64,000 nt of DNA from Lewinella sp. LCG006 (GTDB lineage: Bacteria > Bacteroidota > Bacteroidia > Chitinophagales > Saprospiraceae). The stretch is from NCBI RefSeq assembly GCF_040784935.1, contig NZ_CP160680.1, positions 2,099,501 through 2,163,500 on the forward strand. Direction: 5' to 3'. The translations under genes and the position numbers were made by a program. This document shows positions 49,188-57,926 of this stretch, piece after piece (position 1 is the first letter of the stretch; the number at the start of each line of letters is the position of its first letter). A model generated the notes under the pieces. That model was not told the DNA's origin. It did not search any database and saw only the letters and a list, made by a program, of their open reading frames with translations.

Positions 49188-50393
49188 CTACTTCAAAACA
49201 ATCAACTTTACGGATTGTGGGGCCTTCAATGCTCGGCTATTCAGCGTGAAATAATAGGTCCCATTTTGCACATCGCCCAAATCAACCGCCACTTTATGCT
49301 GGCCAGCACGGAATTGCTCCTGTGCTATATTTTTTACCAAAGCACCATTTTCGTCGCGCAGATCAATTCGCATGGTCATTGTTTCTGGTAATTCGAAGGT
49401 TAAAATCGTTGTGTTGGTTGTTGGGTTGGGGTAGGTACTTGCGGCAATGCGCTCAACAGCGGATGTTTCCACTACCTCATCTTCGTCATCCTGGTGAGGA
49501 TCCTTTAGCAGAAAGTGGATTTTATGAGCCAGTTTGGCGTGTTCGGCATGTTCCTTATTTCCGTCTTCATGGTGAAGCCCTGATGCCTCTTGACGGCGCA
49601 AATCAGCAGGAATGTAGCGTTCCATAATTGCCTTTTGGGCTGCTCTCCATTCTTCTTGCTGAGGCTTTACTTCTTCGAACAGACGATTAATATCGGTATC
49701 GTACTTGTCCACCATTGCTTTTAAAGCAGCAAACTCTGCGGGGTGGTTTTCTTCTAGTCGGCGGAACTTATGACCATGGCCGTGATGTGGACGATCATGA
49801 CCACGCTTTGCGCCATGATGTCCTTCTCCGGGTTTGCCTTGTTGGGCTTTGTGTTCGCGGTGTTCTTCTTTTGCCGCAGCTTTGGCAGCATTCAATGTTG
49901 CTCTGATAGCCGCGAGGCTTGCTTGGTCTTCCGAGCTAATGGCTTCCTCTAGCTTTAAGCGCTGCGCATGCATTACTGGCGCGATTTCGGTTTTCTTGTA
50001 TTCGTGGAGTTCCGCCCGCATGGCTTTATGGTCTACTGATTCCATCAGTTCCCGGCGTTCCGCTCTTTGGGCAGCGTGCAGTTCTTTGAGGTGGGTTAAT
50101 TGTTCTTCGGTAAGAATTTCGGCAACCTGCTCTTTTGTAGATTGGTGTATTTCACGAGCGGCAGCTCGCTTACCTTCATGATCCAGGTCAGTACGTTCGT
50201 GGAGGGCGGTCATTGCGGCTTTGGTTTCCTGCTGCAATTGCTCCAAGGAGGTAACCTGCTCTACAGTCAGGCCCAATTCGGTTTTCATTTCTGTGGTAAG
50301 TTCCAGGGTAGGCATCAGGTGCCCATGCTGTGCCAACAGATTACCTAGGGCTACAATCACCACTAGCAATGACAAAATGATTCGATTTCTCAT
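49188..50393 (-). CDS. His-rich Spy/CpxP-like secreted protein with T9SS C-terminal domain
   Basis: A 401 aa exported protein (signal peptide RNRIILSLLVVIVALGNLLAQ). It has long charged helices with LTxxQ-type sequences (LGLTVEQVTSLEQLQQETKA, EILTEEQLTHLKELHAAQRA), as in periplasmic Spy/CpxP chaperones or metal sensors. The middle is His-rich (HHGAKRGHDRPHHGHGHKFRR and HHEDGNKEHAEHAKLAHKIH), suggesting metal binding. The C-terminus STYPNPTTNTTILTFELP through NGTYYFTLNS is a T9SS sorting domain, so it should reach the cell surface. Last gene of the sigma operon, 6 bases after the preceding gene. Confidence 0.85.
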   Translation of the reverse strand: MRNRIILSLLVVIVALGNLLAQHGHLMPTLELTTEMKTELGLTVEQVTSLEQLQQETKAAMTALHERTDLDHEGKRAAAREIHQSTKEQVAEILTEEQLTHLKELHAAQRAERRELMESVDHKAMRAELHEYKKTEIAPVMHAQRLKLEEAISSEDQASLAAIRATLNAAKAAAKEEHREHKAQQGKPGEGHHGAKRGHDRPHHGHGHKFRRLEENHPAEFAALKAMVDKYDTDINRLFEEVKPQQEEWRAAQKAIMERYIPADLRRQEASGLHHEDGNKEHAEHAKLAHKIHFLLKDPHQDDEDEVVETSAVERIAASTYPNPTTNTTILTFELPETMTMRIDLRDENGALVKNIAQEQFRAGQHKVAVDLGDVQNGTYYFTLNSRALKAPQSVKLIVLK

Positions 50394-50399
50394 GTTTTT

Positions 50400-50804
50400 T
50401 TAGTTTTTTGAATGATCAGTTTTTTGCTTTCCTTCCTTCGTTTTCTTGGGGCCACGTTCCAGGAATCGCCGCCACTTTCGGCCACCTTCTTGTTGTTTTT
50501 CCGTAAGGAAAGGATTTATGGTCGTGAAGAGGGAATCCGCTAGGACACTCCGCTCTTGTTGGTGTTGCTGCCCCAACTCGTGAAAGCGCTCGCCAAATGT
50601 TTTCAAAACCGGCCGCAACTCAGCTTGTTGCTCTTCGGTTGCCGCAATTTTCTCCAAAAAGAAGTCGCCAAAATTTTGGCCACGCTCCAACTGTCGAAAA
50701 TGACGAACCTTTTGTTCTACCAGGTAGCGGTTGGTGAGAAACCCTCCAACGAAACCTACTAATAGTAGGCCCAACACGACCAGTATGACTTTGAATTTTT
50801 GCAT
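50400..50804 (-). CDS. Spy/CnrX-like membrane-anchored periplasmic protein
   Basis: A 134 aa protein with an uncleaved-type N-terminal helix (VILVVLGLLLVGFVGGFLTN) and a periplasmic alpha-helical domain. FFLEKIAATEEQQAELRPVLKTFGERFHELGQQHQQERSVLADSLF followed by TINPFLTEKQQEGGRKW resembles the CnrX/Spy/HupX hairpin domain. CnrX senses Ni/Co and releases the CnrH sigma factor via CnrY. The equivalent position in this operon supports a sensor role, by inference. Confidence 0.75.
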   Translation of the reverse strand: MQKFKVILVVLGLLLVGFVGGFLTNRYLVEQKVRHFRQLERGQNFGDFFLEKIAATEEQQAELRPVLKTFGERFHELGQQHQQERSVLADSLFTTINPFLTEKQQEGGRKWRRFLERGPKKTKEGKQKTDHSKN

Positions 50805-50832
50805 TGGTTTATTTCACTATTTTATTAGTCTA

Positions 50833-51237
50833 CTACTCATCAAAAGCGTAGACGTCATCCAATTCCATTTGCTCCAGCCCCAGAATGGCTTCCGAGTCCA
50901 GATTTCCAGAGGCATTGTAAATAAGGCCAAGACCTAGTAACAACGCAATACAAGCTGCTGCCGCTACGGAGCGCCACCTTACGATCAGCGGTCTCAACAA
51001 CTGCTGCTCTTCTGGTAAGCGTTGTAAAACCCTGGCGGTAAACGAGGGACTGGGAGCCGGATGCAGTTGCTTCAAGGAATTCCTCAAGGCCTGCAATAGC
51101 GCAAGTTCGTCTCTGAGCCACTCTTTCGTCTCCAAAGCTTGCGCCAAACGGATACCTTCCGCGGGCAAAAGCTCACGATCCAACGACTGGCGCAGCAGTT
51201 CTAATAGCTCAGCATGTTCAGATGGACGGGATGACAT
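50833..51237 (-). CDS. Anti-sigma factor (single-pass)
   Basis: A 134 aa protein with a cytosolic N-terminal region (HAELLELLRQSLDRELLPAE), a membrane helix (VAAAACIALLLGLGLIYN, about residues 90-108) and a short periplasmic acidic tail (LEQMELDDVYAFDE). It follows the ECF sigma gene by 2 bases, so an anti-sigma role is expected; no Zn-binding HxxxCxxC is present. By operon position it parallels CnrY. Confidence 0.85.
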   Translation of the reverse strand: MSSRPSEHAELLELLRQSLDRELLPAEGIRLAQALETKEWLRDELALLQALRNSLKQLHPAPSPSFTARVLQRLPEEQQLLRPLIVRWRSVAAAACIALLLGLGLIYNASGNLDSEAILGLEQMELDDVYAFDE

Positions 51238-51239
51238 AA

Positions 51240-51794
51240 TTATTGTTTTAAAATTGGTTTCAAAATTTGTTGAAGCTCTTTTTGTGCCCTTGACAAGCGC
51301 GATGCTACCGTACCCATCGGGACATCTAACATCTTCGCTGTTTCGGAAACGGAATACCCTTCTACGAGTCTCAGTACAACGACTGCTCGTTGATCTTCGT
51401 GCAGTTGCCGCAAAGCTGCTTGTAGCGTGTCTCGCAAATCTGCCCTATCCGGCGACTGAGAACTATCGGCTTGTTCGGCGGCATTGTATTCCTCTAGCTT
51501 AGACCAGGGTAGCCAACGACGCTTTTTGCGCTTCGCAATAGCGGTCAGAGAGGTATTGATGGCAATGCGTCCGAGGTAAGTCCCCAGTGCAGCATCTCCC
51601 TGAAAATTCTCCAGTGCCCGGTAAAACTTCATGAATACTTCCTGAGCAACATCGTCTACTTCTTCCGTACCAAGCATTCCACCGATAATACCTCTCACGG
51701 TTGCTTCATGGCGCTCTACGAGCAAGCCAAACGCGCGGGTATCCCCTTTGCGAGCTTTTGCTAATAGTACATCATCGTAAAATGTTGCCGTCAA
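51240..51794 (-). CDS. ECF sigma factor (CnrH/RpoE-like)
   Basis: A 184 aa sigma factor. Region 2: FGLLVERHEATVRGIIGGML, DDVAQEVFMKFYRALENFQG, TYLGRIAINTSLTAI. Region 4: LREL-equivalent QLHEDQRAVVVLRLVEGYSVSETAKMLDVPMGTVASRLSRAQ. No upstream ATG exists in frame before a stop, so initiation is at TTG 51794 (or another non-ATG codon). First gene of the operon 51794-49188; a large inverted repeat lies just upstream. Confidence 0.92.
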   Translation of the reverse strand: MTATFYDDVLLAKARKGDTRAFGLLVERHEATVRGIIGGMLGTEEVDDVAQEVFMKFYRALENFQGDAALGTYLGRIAINTSLTAIAKRKKRRWLPWSKLEEYNAAEQADSSQSPDRADLRDTLQAALRQLHEDQRAVVVLRLVEGYSVSETAKMLDVPMGTVASRLSRAQKELQQILKPILKQ

Positions 51795-51864
51795 ATCCAG
51801 TGGGTTGTATTCCTTGATCCAGTCAAAAACGAATATTCAATTTGTTTTTGTACTGTTGCCTACA

Positions 51865-52014
51865 GCATGTTTGGAGCAGATTACTTTTGAAAATCAATGA
51901 TTTAGCGTTCTGGCTAAACTCAAAATCACGCGCTTGGCGGGTCAAGTAAGTGATTTTGAGTGACGCCAGGTTGCTAAATGCTTGGTATTCGGTGTAAGCA
52001 AGCTCCAAACATGC
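51865..52014. repeat. 150-bp palindromic element (MITE- or hairpin-like)
   Basis: GCATGTTTGGAGC (51865-51877) and GCTCCAAACATGC (52002-52014) are perfect outer arms. Inner arms at 51900-51929 and 51950-51979 pair imperfectly and include a perfect CTCAAAATCAC/GTGATTTTGAG block. It lies between the sigma operon and the divergent 52116 gene. No ORF inside is convincing. Confidence 0.75.
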
Positions 52015-52115
52015 TCTTAGACCGAGGTCGTCGTCTTTTTTTTCCTGGGGTTGATTAATATTTAGGAAAAATAGTAAATTGTCCTAAGCTAACGATTCTG
52101 GAAAACCACCGCTGG

Positions 52116-52664
52116 ATGAAAAAATCTACTGAGGATCATTTACCTCCCTACCGGGTGAGGCCTCGTTTTCAGGTCGTTACGGAAGACAACTTTGGGCAAC
52201 TGGAAGACAAGATAGACAAAGCCCTCAAAGAGGAGAACGCGCCCTGTACTGGCCGCGTAAATCCCGGCTATATTACGCTCTACCTGCCTGCCGCAGTACA
52301 ACATTATTGGTCGCCTCAGTTATCTATAACGCTGGATGAGACGGAAGAGGGCAAAACACTTATCCGTGGTGTTTACGGTCCACGTCCAGCAGTATGGACC
52401 ATGTTTGTCTTTTTCTACGCGATTCTTGGCTTCGCCATTTTAGTCATTAGCATTATCGGAATGGCCAATCTTTCCTTGGAAAAATCGGGGACTGTTCTTT
52501 GGTTGGTGCCCTTGCTGGTTGTCGCTTTTCTATCGCTTTATCTGGTCGCCTTCTTTGGGCAAAAAGCCGGGCATGATCAAATGGTTACCCTCCATCAGTT
52601 TTTGGAAGAGAGCACCGGATTAAATATTGATCGGGAGCATCAGGCGGAGGCGGAGAGGGTATGA
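52116..52664 (+). CDS. Hypothetical two-TM membrane protein
   Basis: A 182 aa protein: soluble N-terminal half (KSTEDHLPPYRVRPRFQVV, then ITLYLPAAVQHYWSPQLSITLD), then two membrane helices (VWTMFVFFYAILGFAILVISI; VLWLVPLLVVAFLSLYLVAFF) and a short cytosolic tail (VTLHQFLEESTGLN). The paired-helix topology is shared by uncharacterised Bacteroidota proteins. No function is known to me. It converges on the SulP gene. Confidence 0.75.
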   Translation: MKKSTEDHLPPYRVRPRFQVVTEDNFGQLEDKIDKALKEENAPCTGRVNPGYITLYLPAAVQHYWSPQLSITLDETEEGKTLIRGVYGPRPAVWTMFVFFYAILGFAILVISIIGMANLSLEKSGTVLWLVPLLVVAFLSLYLVAFFGQKAGHDQMVTLHQFLEESTGLNIDREHQAEAERV

Positions 52665-52685
52665 TCCCTGATCAACGAAAGGAAT

Positions 52686-54248
52686 CTAGACCATTTCCAT
52701 GCCCTCTGGTCGAGGAGGAAGTTCATTGGCGGATTTTTCTAAAACATTCACATCTATAATCTCGTCGGCATTGGCCAAAAGGCGGCGACAGTCCTGGCTG
52801 AGGTCTTTGAGGTGAACCCTTTTGCCTACTTTGTGGTAACGCTCGGTGAGCTTATTAAGCGCTTCGATGGCGGACATGTCTACAACGCGGCTTTCGGCAA
52901 AATCGATGATGATCTCGTCGGGGTCATTTAGAACATCAAATTTTTCGTTGAATACCGTAACGGAACCAAAGAAAAGCGGGCCGTAAATTTCGTAGTGCTT
53001 CACACCATTTTCGTCAATATGCTTACGGGCACGGATACGTTTGGCATTGTCCCAGGCAAAGACCAGGGCAGCAATGATGACGCCAATCAAAACGGCCAAG
53101 GCCAGATTGTGGAGCACTGCTGTCACAAGCGTGACGAGAACCATCACAAAAATATCGGAAGGAGGCATCTTGGTGAAGGTTCTGAGACTGGCCCACTCGA
53201 AGGTGCCAATGGCCACCATGATCATAAGCCCCGTTAGGGCAGCTAAAGGGAGTTGTTCGATCAGACTGGCACCAAACATGATGAAGATCAGGAGCATTAC
53301 CGAAGCGACAATACCCGACATCCGGGCACGGGCACCCGCAGAGATATTGATCAAGCTCTGACCGATCATGGCACAGCCTCCCATGCCAGAAAAGACGCCC
53401 GACAAAATATTTGCTATCCCCTGGGCTACAGCTTCTTTGTTGCCACGGCCGCGGGTTTCGGTAATCTCGTCAATGATATTGAGGGTAAGGAGACTTTCAA
53501 TCAGTCCTACGCCGGCCACGATGGAGGCATAAGGAAAAATGATGGCTAAAGTTTCCATATTCATGGGGACATCAGGCAAATGAAATGGAGGAAATCCCCC
53601 TTTGATAGAGGCCATGTCTCCGACGGTTTTCGTGTCGATCCCGAATGCGACCACCAAACCAAAGATGCTCAAAATGGCAACCAAGGACGCAGGAACGGCT
53701 TTACTCAATTTGGGCAAACCCCAAATGATCAGCATGGTGAGTAACACCAGGCCACCAAACCAATAAAGGGCTGGGCCCGTAAGCCAGGCACCGCTGGCGT
53801 CTTTGAACTGATCCAACTGCGACATAAAGATGATAATGGCCAAGCCGTTCACGAAACCGAATATGACAGGATGCGGTACCAGTCGCATGAGTTTTCCTAA
53901 CCGAAGGAAACCAGCCGTTGCTTGCAAGATACCCGCCAATACCACTGTGGCAAATACATACTCCACACCGTGTGAATAGGCCAGCGCCGCAATGACTACC
54001 GCTACAGCTCCGGTAGCACCGGAAATCATCCCTGGCCGGCCACCTAAGATAGAGGTGACAAAGCCCATGACAAAGGCTGCGTAAAGCCCCGTAAGGGGAG
54101 ACAGCCCCGCGATTAAAGCAAAAGCTACAGCCTCTGGAATCAGTGCCATGGCTACAGTGAGGCCAGAAAGAAATTCCAGCTTATAATTAACATCCTGAGA
54201 GAGGTCGAACAGGTTTAAATACTTTTTCATTCTTTCTTTTATGTTCAT
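52686..54248 (-). CDS. SulP-family anion transporter with STAS domain
   Basis: A 520 aa transporter of the SLC26/SulP family with about 10-14 helices (AFALIAGLSPLTGLYAAFV, GRPGMISGATGAVAVVIAA are the signature N-terminal block) and a C-terminal cytosolic STAS domain (about residues 420-515: DEIIIDFAESRVVDMSAIEAL). Members carry sulfate, bicarbonate or other anions; the N-terminal motif alone does not decide. Monocistronic. Confidence 0.93.
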   Translation of the reverse strand: MNIKERMKKYLNLFDLSQDVNYKLEFLSGLTVAMALIPEAVAFALIAGLSPLTGLYAAFVMGFVTSILGGRPGMISGATGAVAVVIAALAYSHGVEYVFATVVLAGILQATAGFLRLGKLMRLVPHPVIFGFVNGLAIIIFMSQLDQFKDASGAWLTGPALYWFGGLVLLTMLIIWGLPKLSKAVPASLVAILSIFGLVVAFGIDTKTVGDMASIKGGFPPFHLPDVPMNMETLAIIFPYASIVAGVGLIESLLTLNIIDEITETRGRGNKEAVAQGIANILSGVFSGMGGCAMIGQSLINISAGARARMSGIVASVMLLIFIMFGASLIEQLPLAALTGLMIMVAIGTFEWASLRTFTKMPPSDIFVMVLVTLVTAVLHNLALAVLIGVIIAALVFAWDNAKRIRARKHIDENGVKHYEIYGPLFFGSVTVFNEKFDVLNDPDEIIIDFAESRVVDMSAIEALNKLTERYHKVGKRVHLKDLSQDCRRLLANADEIIDVNVLEKSANELPPRPEGMEMV

Positions 54249-54657
54249 CTACCACCAAATATCCGCTCATGGCGGATGCTGTGGAAAAGAGAAATTAGTG
54301 GTGGTGGTTTTTCGGGCAGAGAGGCTACAATTTCGCCAGCCTCTTGAAAAGAAGCCGCAAAGGTACGCTTTTCTGGAGAATCAGAACGAATGATGGTTAT
54401 CAATCCTCTCGAGTGGTTAATTCCGCATTATTATTGGTGAATTACCTGCTAGTGGGTTGTGCTCTCCGGATGAATTGGTATCGTGGGGGTGCTGCGCTGT
54501 GCTTACTGCGTCGGCGGTAGCCGTCCCGAGGCTTTGGGACGAGCTTTAGGGAGGTAGCAGGTTACTTTGTGATGTAGCACCTTCTGAGTCCAAGTACCAA
54601 GTACCGTGAGATTGGAGTTAGGTCATTACCTTATGATCAAACTCCCCCAATCTCGCA
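54249..54657. other. 409-base intergenic region with repeat copies
   Basis: No gene seen between the SulP and response-regulator genes. It holds dispersed-repeat copy 2 (54498-54545, minus) and a TCCAAGTACCAAGTACCGTGAG segment (54590-54611) related to the 61124-61220 element. Confidence 0.5.
54498..54545 (-). repeat. Dispersed ~50 bp intergenic repeat, copy 2
   Basis: Reverse complement reads GCTCGTCCCAAAGCCTCGGG followed by ACGGCTACCGCCGACGCAGT, nearly identical to 1011-1050. Intergenic. Confidence 0.6.
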
Positions 54658-55359
54658 TCAATTAAGCCCTGGCACATTGAGGATGAACCCTACTTTGAAG
54701 ACATTTTCGATAGAAACATCAGGGTCTTCGCTCAATATTTTGCGTAAGCGGCTGATAAAAACGTCAAAGCTGCGGCCGAGGAAATAGTCGTCTTTGCCGT
54801 AGATGCGCCTGACGGCCATGTCGCGTTTCAGGATGCGGTTGCGATGTTGGCAAAGGAGCAATAGAATTTCGCTTTCCTTTTCCGTTAAGCGGCGAATATC
54901 CGAGTCGAGCTTTATTTCCTGTCGGGAATAATCAAATAAATAGCGGCCAATTTCAAACTGTTGCGCTGCTGGCTGAACGAGGGTAGCCTCTTCGCTACGT
55001 CGCAAGATCACTCTGATTTTGCAGAGCAATTCTTCTTCGTCGAAAGGCTTGGTCAGGTAGTCTTCGGCACCTAGCTGGTAGCCTTTGAGTTTGTCTTCTT
55101 TGAGGAGGCGAGCGGTTAAAAACAAGAAAGGAAACTGGGGATGTTTGTTACGGATATGCTTGGCGAGACTAAAACCGTCCATGCCGGGCATGGTAATATC
55201 CAGCACCCCCAAATCATAATCTTGCTTTTGCAGTTCCTGGATCGCCGATTGGGCATCTTTGCGCCAGGTCACTTTCATACCTTCCAGTTCAAGGAACTCC
55301 ATCAATAAAAAACCCAGATTGAGATCGTCTTCCACCAATAAGATGCTATGTTGGTCCAT
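54658..55359 (-). CDS. OmpR/PhoB-family response regulator
   Basis: A 233 aa two-component response regulator. Receiver domain: LLVEDDLNLGF acidic pocket, phospho-acceptor Asp54 in LGVLDITMPGMDG, Lys in YLTKPFDEEELL. A C-terminal winged-helix DNA-binding domain follows (RRLTEKESEILLLLCQHRNR, GRSFDVFISRLRKIL). It is the second gene of the 56613-54658 operon, 15 bases after the histidine kinase. Confidence 0.95.
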   Translation of the reverse strand: MDQHSILLVEDDLNLGFLLMEFLELEGMKVTWRKDAQSAIQELQKQDYDLGVLDITMPGMDGFSLAKHIRNKHPQFPFLFLTARLLKEDKLKGYQLGAEDYLTKPFDEEELLCKIRVILRRSEEATLVQPAAQQFEIGRYLFDYSRQEIKLDSDIRRLTEKESEILLLLCQHRNRILKRDMAVRRIYGKDDYFLGRSFDVFISRLRKILSEDPDVSIENVFKVGFILNVPGLN

Positions 55360-55374
55360 GTTGCGAGCGTGGTT

Positions 55375-56613
55375 TTAAGATTTTGGCAGGGTGATTTCAA
55401 AGCGTGTACCTTGCCCCTCGGCACTGAATACATTGATCTGCCCCTTGTGTAAGTCGACAATACGCTTGACATAGGCGAGGCCCAAACCAAAACCTTTGCA
55501 ATTGTTGCGCGATGTTTGTTGGCGATAAAAAGGGGTGAATATTTGCTCCTGCTGCACCGTCGATAAGCCGGGGCCATTATCGCTGACCGAAAAAAGGATC
55601 CGGTCGCCAATATCCTTGAGTGCTATGCGAATATCGGCATCTTCGCCAGCATACTTGAGGGCATTGTCTAGCAGGTTGCGCAAGGCATTTTGCAGATGCA
55701 GGGAATCGACCTGAACGAGCGGAAATTCAGCTGGAGGCGTAAAATCGATACTTGCATTTTGTTTGGCAACTTGCAGGTTCATCGCCACAATGGTAGATTG
55801 AAAAAGCTCCACTAAATCACAGGATTCTTTGCGCAGGAGGTAGTCGTTTTTTTCTAATCGTGCGAGGTAGAGGACTTGTTCCACTTGCTGCATGAGTTGG
55901 GTCGCTTCACTTTGGATGATGTTCAGGTGGGGCTTACCTGCAGGTACCAGGGCTTTGCGCTCCAAAAGACTGCTGGCCAATTTGATATTGGTGAGTGGCG
56001 TACGAAATTCGTGAGCCATGTGGTTGAAGAATTCGCGGTTCAGATCGCTCATCTTCTTCTCCCGCAAGAGGCGGTAAGTTGCGTAAAAAAACAAAAGGCA
56101 GATGAGCAAGAGGATCCCAAATGAAGCCCCCGTCATCATGCCCATTTTATTGAGCATGTATTTTTTACGGCCCGCAAATTCCAGATTCAGGAAATGGCTA
56201 TCGGTCTGGGTGATTGGATCCAAGGCACAGGAATAGGGGGGCAGTTCGGCGTTGGCTTCCTGAAGCGTGTCTGGTGCCTTAGCACAAACCCTGGCTTCGT
56301 AGGGGAGGTTGATGTTGAATCCAGCGAGTGTGGAGGAGAGCGTTTGCGCAAAAAGATCGGTCTTAATCAATTCATTTAATTCTTCTCCGCATTCCACCAC
56401 CGAGGGCACACAGGCTTGCCCGAAAGGAGTTTGAGCGCCTTCTTGTTGTGCCAAGGTTTGCACCGTACTACATAAGGCGGTATTGACATTGGTTTGGAAC
56501 TGTTCTTCGATCAATTGTTGCGACTGACGAAGCCAAGCCACCTGTATGGCAATCAGCACGGCCATGGCGACGGCAGACGCCAAAACAAGGTAAGTACTGG
56601 TAGCGTATCGCAT
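55375..56613 (-). CDS. Sensor histidine kinase with Cys-rich periplasmic domain
   Basis: A 412 aa kinase with two TM helices (VLASAVAMAVLIAIQVAWL; ASFGILLLICLLFFYATYRLL) and a ~120-residue periplasmic domain with five Cys (ALCST, QACVPS, VECGEE, RVCAKA, YSCALD), suggestive of disulfides or redox/metal sensing. HisKA: FNHMAHEFRTPLTNIKLA (phospho-His); HATPase: LQNALRNLLDNALKYA, SVSDNGPGL, GFGLGLAYVKRIV. The typical Bacteroidota architecture. Divergent from the Cys-motif protein. Confidence 0.95.
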   Translation of the reverse strand: MRYATSTYLVLASAVAMAVLIAIQVAWLRQSQQLIEEQFQTNVNTALCSTVQTLAQQEGAQTPFGQACVPSVVECGEELNELIKTDLFAQTLSSTLAGFNINLPYEARVCAKAPDTLQEANAELPPYSCALDPITQTDSHFLNLEFAGRKKYMLNKMGMMTGASFGILLLICLLFFYATYRLLREKKMSDLNREFFNHMAHEFRTPLTNIKLASSLLERKALVPAGKPHLNIIQSEATQLMQQVEQVLYLARLEKNDYLLRKESCDLVELFQSTIVAMNLQVAKQNASIDFTPPAEFPLVQVDSLHLQNALRNLLDNALKYAGEDADIRIALKDIGDRILFSVSDNGPGLSTVQQEQIFTPFYRQQTSRNNCKGFGLGLAYVKRIVDLHKGQINVFSAEGQGTRFEITLPKS

Positions 56614-56838
56614 AGTTTTAGTCGGTAGAAACAGTGCAAAGTAAAGCTTTTATACTGGACCCCACCCTGCGTTTAACAGCTTTTTAACAGCTGACTAACA
56701 GCTAAAAAACAGCAACTTGGCTGGTATTCCTCTAGCTTTGCTTACGAATATTGCGCAATAACAATTTGAGTTGTTTTTGTGCTGTTTTTTAAAAAACCGG
56801 TAACTCAGCGGAACTGAGTGATTATAAAATTTACAATT

Positions 56839-57228
56839 ATGCTACGCTTACTTCTTCTTTGCGCATTTGTTACGGTAGGTCTTGGCTTGTCTGCCCAAGA
56901 TGCTGCTGCTAAACCAGCTTGCAACCCTGCCCAGTGTGCTTCGAAATCTACTGCCAGCACGAGCTGCCAGGCGAAAACAACTTCGGTTACCGCTACCAGC
57001 GCAACTGCGCCAGAACGGGCAAACGCGGTTGCTGAAAAGCAAGCAGCACCTGTAGTCGCTCAACCTGCGCTTTTCAAGCTGACGAGCCTGACGCCTGCTC
57101 CCGCCAACTGCCAACCTGCTGATTGCAACAAAATTTGTGACCCTAGCCAGTGTGCTCCGGCTAAAGGCACTAGCACTGCAGCAGCGCCAGCAGCAAAAAC
57201 AACTACGCTTGCTGTAAAGCAAGAGTAA
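56839..57228 (+). CDS. Small secreted protein with repeated C-x-P-x-x-C motifs
   Basis: A 129 aa protein from the ATG at 56839 (the ORF extends to a GTG at 56818). Signal peptide: LRLLLLCAFVTVGLGLSAQ. The mature part is Ala/Thr-rich low-complexity with three C-x-P-[AS]-[DQ]-C motifs (CNPAQC, CQPADC, CDPSQC) and two further Cys (TSC, NKIC). The spacing suggests metal or disulfide binding. No family recognised. It is divergent from the two-component operon, so regulation by it is plausible. A strong terminator follows. Confidence 0.75.
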   Translation: MLRLLLLCAFVTVGLGLSAQDAAAKPACNPAQCASKSTASTSCQAKTTSVTATSATAPERANAVAEKQAAPVVAQPALFKLTSLTPAPANCQPADCNKICDPSQCAPAKGTSTAAAPAAKTTTLAVKQE

Positions 57229-57260
57229 TACTAGACTTTAATGCTTTTTCACTGAGACAG

Positions 57261-57298
57261 GCTGCGGTAATCCAAAGTAGATTACCGCAGCTTTTTTA
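57261..57298 (+). terminator. Strong terminator after the Cys-motif gene
   Basis: GCTGCGGTAATC (57261-57272) pairs perfectly with GATTACCGCAGC (57280-57291), followed by TTTTTTA. It lies 32 bases after the stop. Confidence 0.9.
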
Positions 57299-57307
57299 TT
57301 TTAAAAA

Positions 57308-57745
57308 CTAGTGGTTCCGCTCGGGCTGAAAAGGGAGCACCTTACTATCATAATCACTGATAATGTTCCCTGCTAATTTTATAGTAGCCTTCCATTCTTT
57401 CACATTGTGATCCTTGAAATTTGCATCGGCAAAATGAATATACAAAGTGAGATAGTAGCTTGAAGCATTATAGTAGCTGACGGTGTCATCAAAATCCTTA
57501 AGATTAAAAGGAGCTGAGATTTTTTTGAAGTTGTCAAAACTGTAGGTCCGCGTAGCAGGGATGTAGGTATTCCCATCGTACGTCAGATGCACGTTAAGGT
57601 TATTGATGTAAAGGGCGATATTTTCAGCACTCCAGTCGGTCCAGCCTTCTTCCTTTGGCAAGGGAAAAGTAACGCGAAAGTGAGGATCGATGACTTCGGA
57701 TTCGGAGACTGTTGTTTTTGGGGGGGGAGGAAGCTTGTTGGCCAT
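57308..57745 (-). CDS. Hypothetical protein
   Basis: A 145 aa protein from the ATG at 57745 (MANKLPPPPKTTVSE); the ORF extends 12 codons upstream. Rich in aromatic residues with beta-strand character (YYNASSYYLTLYIHFADANFK, WKATIKLAGNIISDYDS). No signal peptide or TM helix. No family recognised. It converges on the Cys-motif gene and shares its strand with the TPR-CHAT gene, but is 181 bases beyond it. Confidence 0.65.
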   Translation of the reverse strand: MANKLPPPPKTTVSESEVIDPHFRVTFPLPKEEGWTDWSAENIALYINNLNVHLTYDGNTYIPATRTYSFDNFKKISAPFNLKDFDDTVSYYNASSYYLTLYIHFADANFKDHNVKEWKATIKLAGNIISDYDSKVLPFQPERNH

Positions 57746-57926
57746 AATAAAGATTAGGTTGTGCCAATCGAAAATGATCAATTCGTTTTTGGGCAGGCCA
57801 TTGTGTGTATGGTAACGTTACGTTGGTGCCCAAACGATTGGTTATCTAAGATCAACGGATGGATAAATTAAGGTTTGATTATTAATGTCACTATTACCAA
57901 AAAAGGTAAGTGGGAAATCCTGCTTT

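Noticed and set aside
51823-52008. 61-codon ORF upstream of the sigma factor
   Set aside because: It lies within the 150-bp palindrome and has no upstream support or domain.
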